This document shows, one piece after another, positions 5,828 to 8,041 of a stretch of 8,041 nt of DNA. The notes beneath the pieces were generated by a model. It worked only from the letters and a program-made list of their open reading frames with translations. It did not search any database and was not told the DNA's origin. Each line of letters begins with the position of its first letter. The stretch's first letter is position 1. A program made the translations under genes and the position numbers. The DNA comes from RFPI01 sp964470195 (GTDB lineage: Bacteria > Pseudomonadota > Gammaproteobacteria > Burkholderiales > Methylophilaceae), in assembly GCA_964470195.1 (NCBI GenBank), contig CAYYBG010000053.1, forward strand, positions 1-8,041, read 5' to 3'.

Positions 5828-7834
5828 TCAATTGGCACTTTTGCCTAGCATAGCGCGTATTTGCGCCATGCGTTCCTTGCCTAGTTGTTTGCTTGCGGCA
5901 GGGTCTGCGCTTGGGTTGCCAAAATGGCGAACATCATCAGCAGGCATTTCTGACAAAAAACGACTTGCTTCACACACTTCTACTTCGCCGGCACGCTTAC
6001 GCTTTTGACACCAAGAGATATTCAGCGATTTTTTAGCGCGGGTAATGCCCACATACATCAGTCGCCGTTCTTCTTCGACCTTGTCCTGATCGATACTTTC
6101 GCGATGGGGTAATATGCCTTCCTCGACGCCGACTAAAAATACATGACCATATTCCAAACCTTTGGCGGCGTGCAAAGTTGATAGCTTGACTGAGTCCAGC
6201 TCGCTATCACTTTTGTCTTCTAACATACTCATCAGTGCCACCATCTGGGTGAGGCTCAGCAAATCACGTGCTTGGCCATCATCATCGATGGCTTTACGAG
6301 CAAGCCACTGAATAAACTCGCTCACATTTTTCCATTTAATTTCCGCCTGACGTGGTTCTTCACTATCATATAGATAGCTTTCATATTGAATCCCATCCAG
6401 TAGTTGTTGTAACACCTCAGCGGCTGGATCTTTACTGGCACGTTGTTGAATGCGTTGAATAAACTGACAAAACATGAGTAGGTCTTCTAATTGGCGTGCT
6501 GCCAACTCAGCTTGTAGGCCTGCTTCAAATGCAGATGCGAATAAGGACAGTTGATGTTGTTTGGCATAATCACCAAGACGTTCCAGCGTGGTGTTTCCTA
6601 TGCCTTTTTTAGGGGTAGTCGCAGCACGAATAAATGCGGGGTCGTCATCCTCGTTGTATATCAGTCTCAAATAACTGACGATGTCTTTAATCTCAGCCTT
6701 GTCAAAGAATGACTGCCCACCAGAAATGCTATATGGAATTTTGTGATTACGTAGGTGTTGCTCGAGCACTCGAGCTTGATGATTGCCACGATACAAAATT
6801 GCGTAATCACCATATTGGGTTCTATACTCGAATTTATGCGCCATTAATTTCATGACAACAGACTCTGCCTCATGCTCCTCATCTTGCGCTGCACTGATTT
6901 GAATCACATCCCCGATGCCGTGTTCACTCCATAGTTTTTTTTCAAATAACTTGGGATTATTGGCAATCACATGATTGGCAGCTTTAAGTATGCGTGCGGT
7001 AGAGCGATAGTTTTGTTCCAGTTTGATGACTTTTAATCGTGGATAGTCTTGAGTGAGTTGATGCAAGTTTTCAACATTCGCCCCACGCCAACCGTAGATA
7101 GCTTGGTCATCGTCACCAACCGCTGTAAAGCGTGCTTCTGGACCTGTCAGCAATTTCACTAGGCGATACTGACATTGGTTAGTGTCTTGGTATTCGTCGA
7201 TTAACAGATATTTCAGTTTGTTTTGCCATTTATTCAAAATTTCACGATTCTGTTCAAATAACTCAACAGGTAGTTTAATTAAATCGTCAAAATCAACCGC
7301 CTGATAAGCCTTCAATGTTTGTTGATAGCGATGATAAAGCTTAGCGGCAGACGTCAAGCTCTCATCCTGTGCTGAGGCGCTGGCTTGATCAGGAGAAATA
7401 AAGGCATTTTTCCATTGAGAGATTTGCCATTGCAGACGGCGCAACAGCGATTTATCAGTGGTCGCTAAAATATCCGCCAGAATTTTATAGCTATCGGCGG
7501 CGTCAAGAATAGAGAATTGATTTTTATAGCCTAAATGTGTGGCCTCTTGTCGCATAATTTGCATGCCCAAGGAATGAAAGGTGGCAATCGTTAAACCTTT
7601 ACTTGTTTCTTTATCCAAGCCTTGGCTGACGCGCTCTTGCATCTCTTTAGCTGCTTTATTAGTAAAAGTAATCGCTGCAATTTCTCGCGCTTGAAAACCA
7701 CACTGCTGAATCAGATAAATGATTTTTTGTGTAATAACGCTCGTTTTTCCGCTGCCAGCCCCTGCCAAGACTAGCAAAGGGCCGTCAAGGTATTTGACCG
7801 CTTCTCGTTGTTGGGTATTAAGTGGGTGTAACAT
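5828..7834 (-). CDS. rep: ATP-dependent DNA helicase Rep (668 aa)
   Basis: This is a superfamily 1A 3'-5' DNA helicase that works at the replication fork, removing bound proteins such as RNA polymerase and aiding restart. Motifs in order are the Q motif (L-N-x-x-Q-R-E-A-V, 5-13), Walker A GAGSGKT (25-31), motif Ia TFTNKAAKEM (56-65), Walker B with DEYQDTN (213-219), motif III VGDDDQAIYGWRGA (239-252), motif IV LEQNYRS (272-278), motif V TLHAAKGLEY (553-562) and motif VI YVGITRA (594-600). The wording around residues 43-60 and 296-304 (F-E-K-K-L-W-S-E) and the overall length fit Rep better than UvrD or PcrA. The basic tail (about 659-668) resembles the E. coli Rep tail that contacts DnaB, but that is inference. 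The ATG at 7834 is preceded by a weak AAGAAAA. It is the first gene of a rep-uup pair. All catalytic residues are present. Confidence 0.94.
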   Translation of the reverse strand: MLHPLNTQQREAVKYLDGPLLVLAGAGSGKTSVITQKIIYLIQQCGFQAREIAAITFTNKAAKEMQERVSQGLDKETSKGLTIATFHSLGMQIMRQEATHLGYKNQFSILDAADSYKILADILATTDKSLLRRLQWQISQWKNAFISPDQASASAQDESLTSAAKLYHRYQQTLKAYQAVDFDDLIKLPVELFEQNREILNKWQNKLKYLLIDEYQDTNQCQYRLVKLLTGPEARFTAVGDDDQAIYGWRGANVENLHQLTQDYPRLKVIKLEQNYRSTARILKAANHVIANNPKLFEKKLWSEHGIGDVIQISAAQDEEHEAESVVMKLMAHKFEYRTQYGDYAILYRGNHQARVLEQHLRNHKIPYSISGGQSFFDKAEIKDIVSYLRLIYNEDDDPAFIRAATTPKKGIGNTTLERLGDYAKQHQLSLFASAFEAGLQAELAARQLEDLLMFCQFIQRIQQRASKDPAAEVLQQLLDGIQYESYLYDSEEPRQAEIKWKNVSEFIQWLARKAIDDDGQARDLLSLTQMVALMSMLEDKSDSELDSVKLSTLHAAKGLEYGHVFLVGVEEGILPHRESIDQDKVEEERRLMYVGITRAKKSLNISWCQKRKRAGEVEVCEASRFLSEMPADDVRHFGNPSADPAASKQLGKERMAQIRAMLGKSAN

Positions 7835-7878
7835 GAGTTTTCTTAAACATAGTAAGGTGGCATCAAGATAAATGCAGG

Positions 7879-7891
7879 CGCTATTTTAGCG
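7879..7891. repeat. Short inverted repeat upstream of rep
   Basis: CGCTA-TTT-TAGCG is a perfect 5-bp inverted repeat with a 3-nt centre, 45-57 bp upstream of the rep start. On the minus strand it contains TAAAAT (7883-7888), which could serve as a -10 box for rep although no good -35 accompanies it. It could be an operator half-site pair or chance. Confidence 0.35.
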
Positions 7892-7937
7892 GAGAGTACT
7901 CGTGTTTATTAGCGCGATGATTAAAATAAGTTGCATG

Positions 7938-7966
7938 GTGCCTTTGTCTAACAATGCTAAAGGTAC
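7938..7966. other. Imperfect stem-loop in the intergenic region upstream of rep
   Basis: GTGCCTTT (7938-7945) can pair with AAAGGTAC (7959-7966), including one G-U pair, around a 13-nt loop. No T run follows on either strand, so it is not a convincing terminator. The rest of 7835-8041 holds no gene I can support. A short minus-strand reading frame ending at 7985-7987 could be the tail of a gene outside the window, but another minus frame is equally open, so this is undecided. Confidence 0.3.
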
Positions 7967-8041
7967 TTCAACAAATACAAATTGCTAAGTGAACTGAGTT
8001 AATTTTTTGTACCAGGTGTTGAGAGAGGATAGACTCATCAA

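Noticed and set aside
7985..8041. Possible C-terminal fragment of a minus-strand gene at the right edge
   Set aside because: The frame reads MSLSSLNTWYKKLTQFT then stop, but a second minus frame is equally open through the same bases, so no choice can be supported.

Overview
The window looks like ordinary chromosome from a Gram-negative proteobacterium of moderate-to-low GC. The evidence is a Rep-type replication helicase, a Uup-type ABC-F ATPase, an OmpH/Skp-family periplasmic protein, a lipobox lipoprotein and an RTX protein of the type I secretion type. The style of the Rep and Uup proteins fits a beta- or gammaproteobacterium. A methylotrophic betaproteobacterium such as Methylophilaceae is my best guess, but it rests on general resemblance only.

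Layout, left to right. Bases 1-219 are non-coding and hold a sigma70-like promoter. Bases 220-2190 (+) encode a 656-residue RTX calcium-binding protein that ends in a typical type I secretion tail and is followed by a strong intrinsic terminator (2237-2263). Bases 2385-2876 (-) encode an orphan OmpH/Skp-family protein that starts at TTG. Divergent from it, 2994-3734 (+) encodes an uncharacterised outer-membrane lipoprotein. Its stop codon is followed 7 bp later by the -10 box of a tRNA-Arg(CCT) gene (3758-3833, CCA encoded). Converging on the tRNA from the right is a minus-strand pair, rep (5828-7834) then uup (3904-5814), separated by 13 bp and almost certainly co-transcribed. Bases 7835-8041 hold no supported gene.

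How the genes fit together. rep and uup are both genome-maintenance ATPases: Rep clears obstacles ahead of forks, and Uup is linked to branched-DNA handling and suppression of transposon excision. Their tight pairing is the clearest functional unit here. The Skp-like protein and the lipoprotein both belong to the envelope and share a divergent promoter region, but no joint function can be read from the sequence. The RTX protein stands alone, and its type I exporter is not in the window.

I see no CRISPR array, insertion sequence, phage gene, toxin-antitoxin pair or other sign of a previously undescribed system. The points most worth a second look are the modular RTX protein with no recognisable enzymatic domain, the orphan TTG-start Skp paralogue, the unknown lipoprotein, and the rep-uup pairing.
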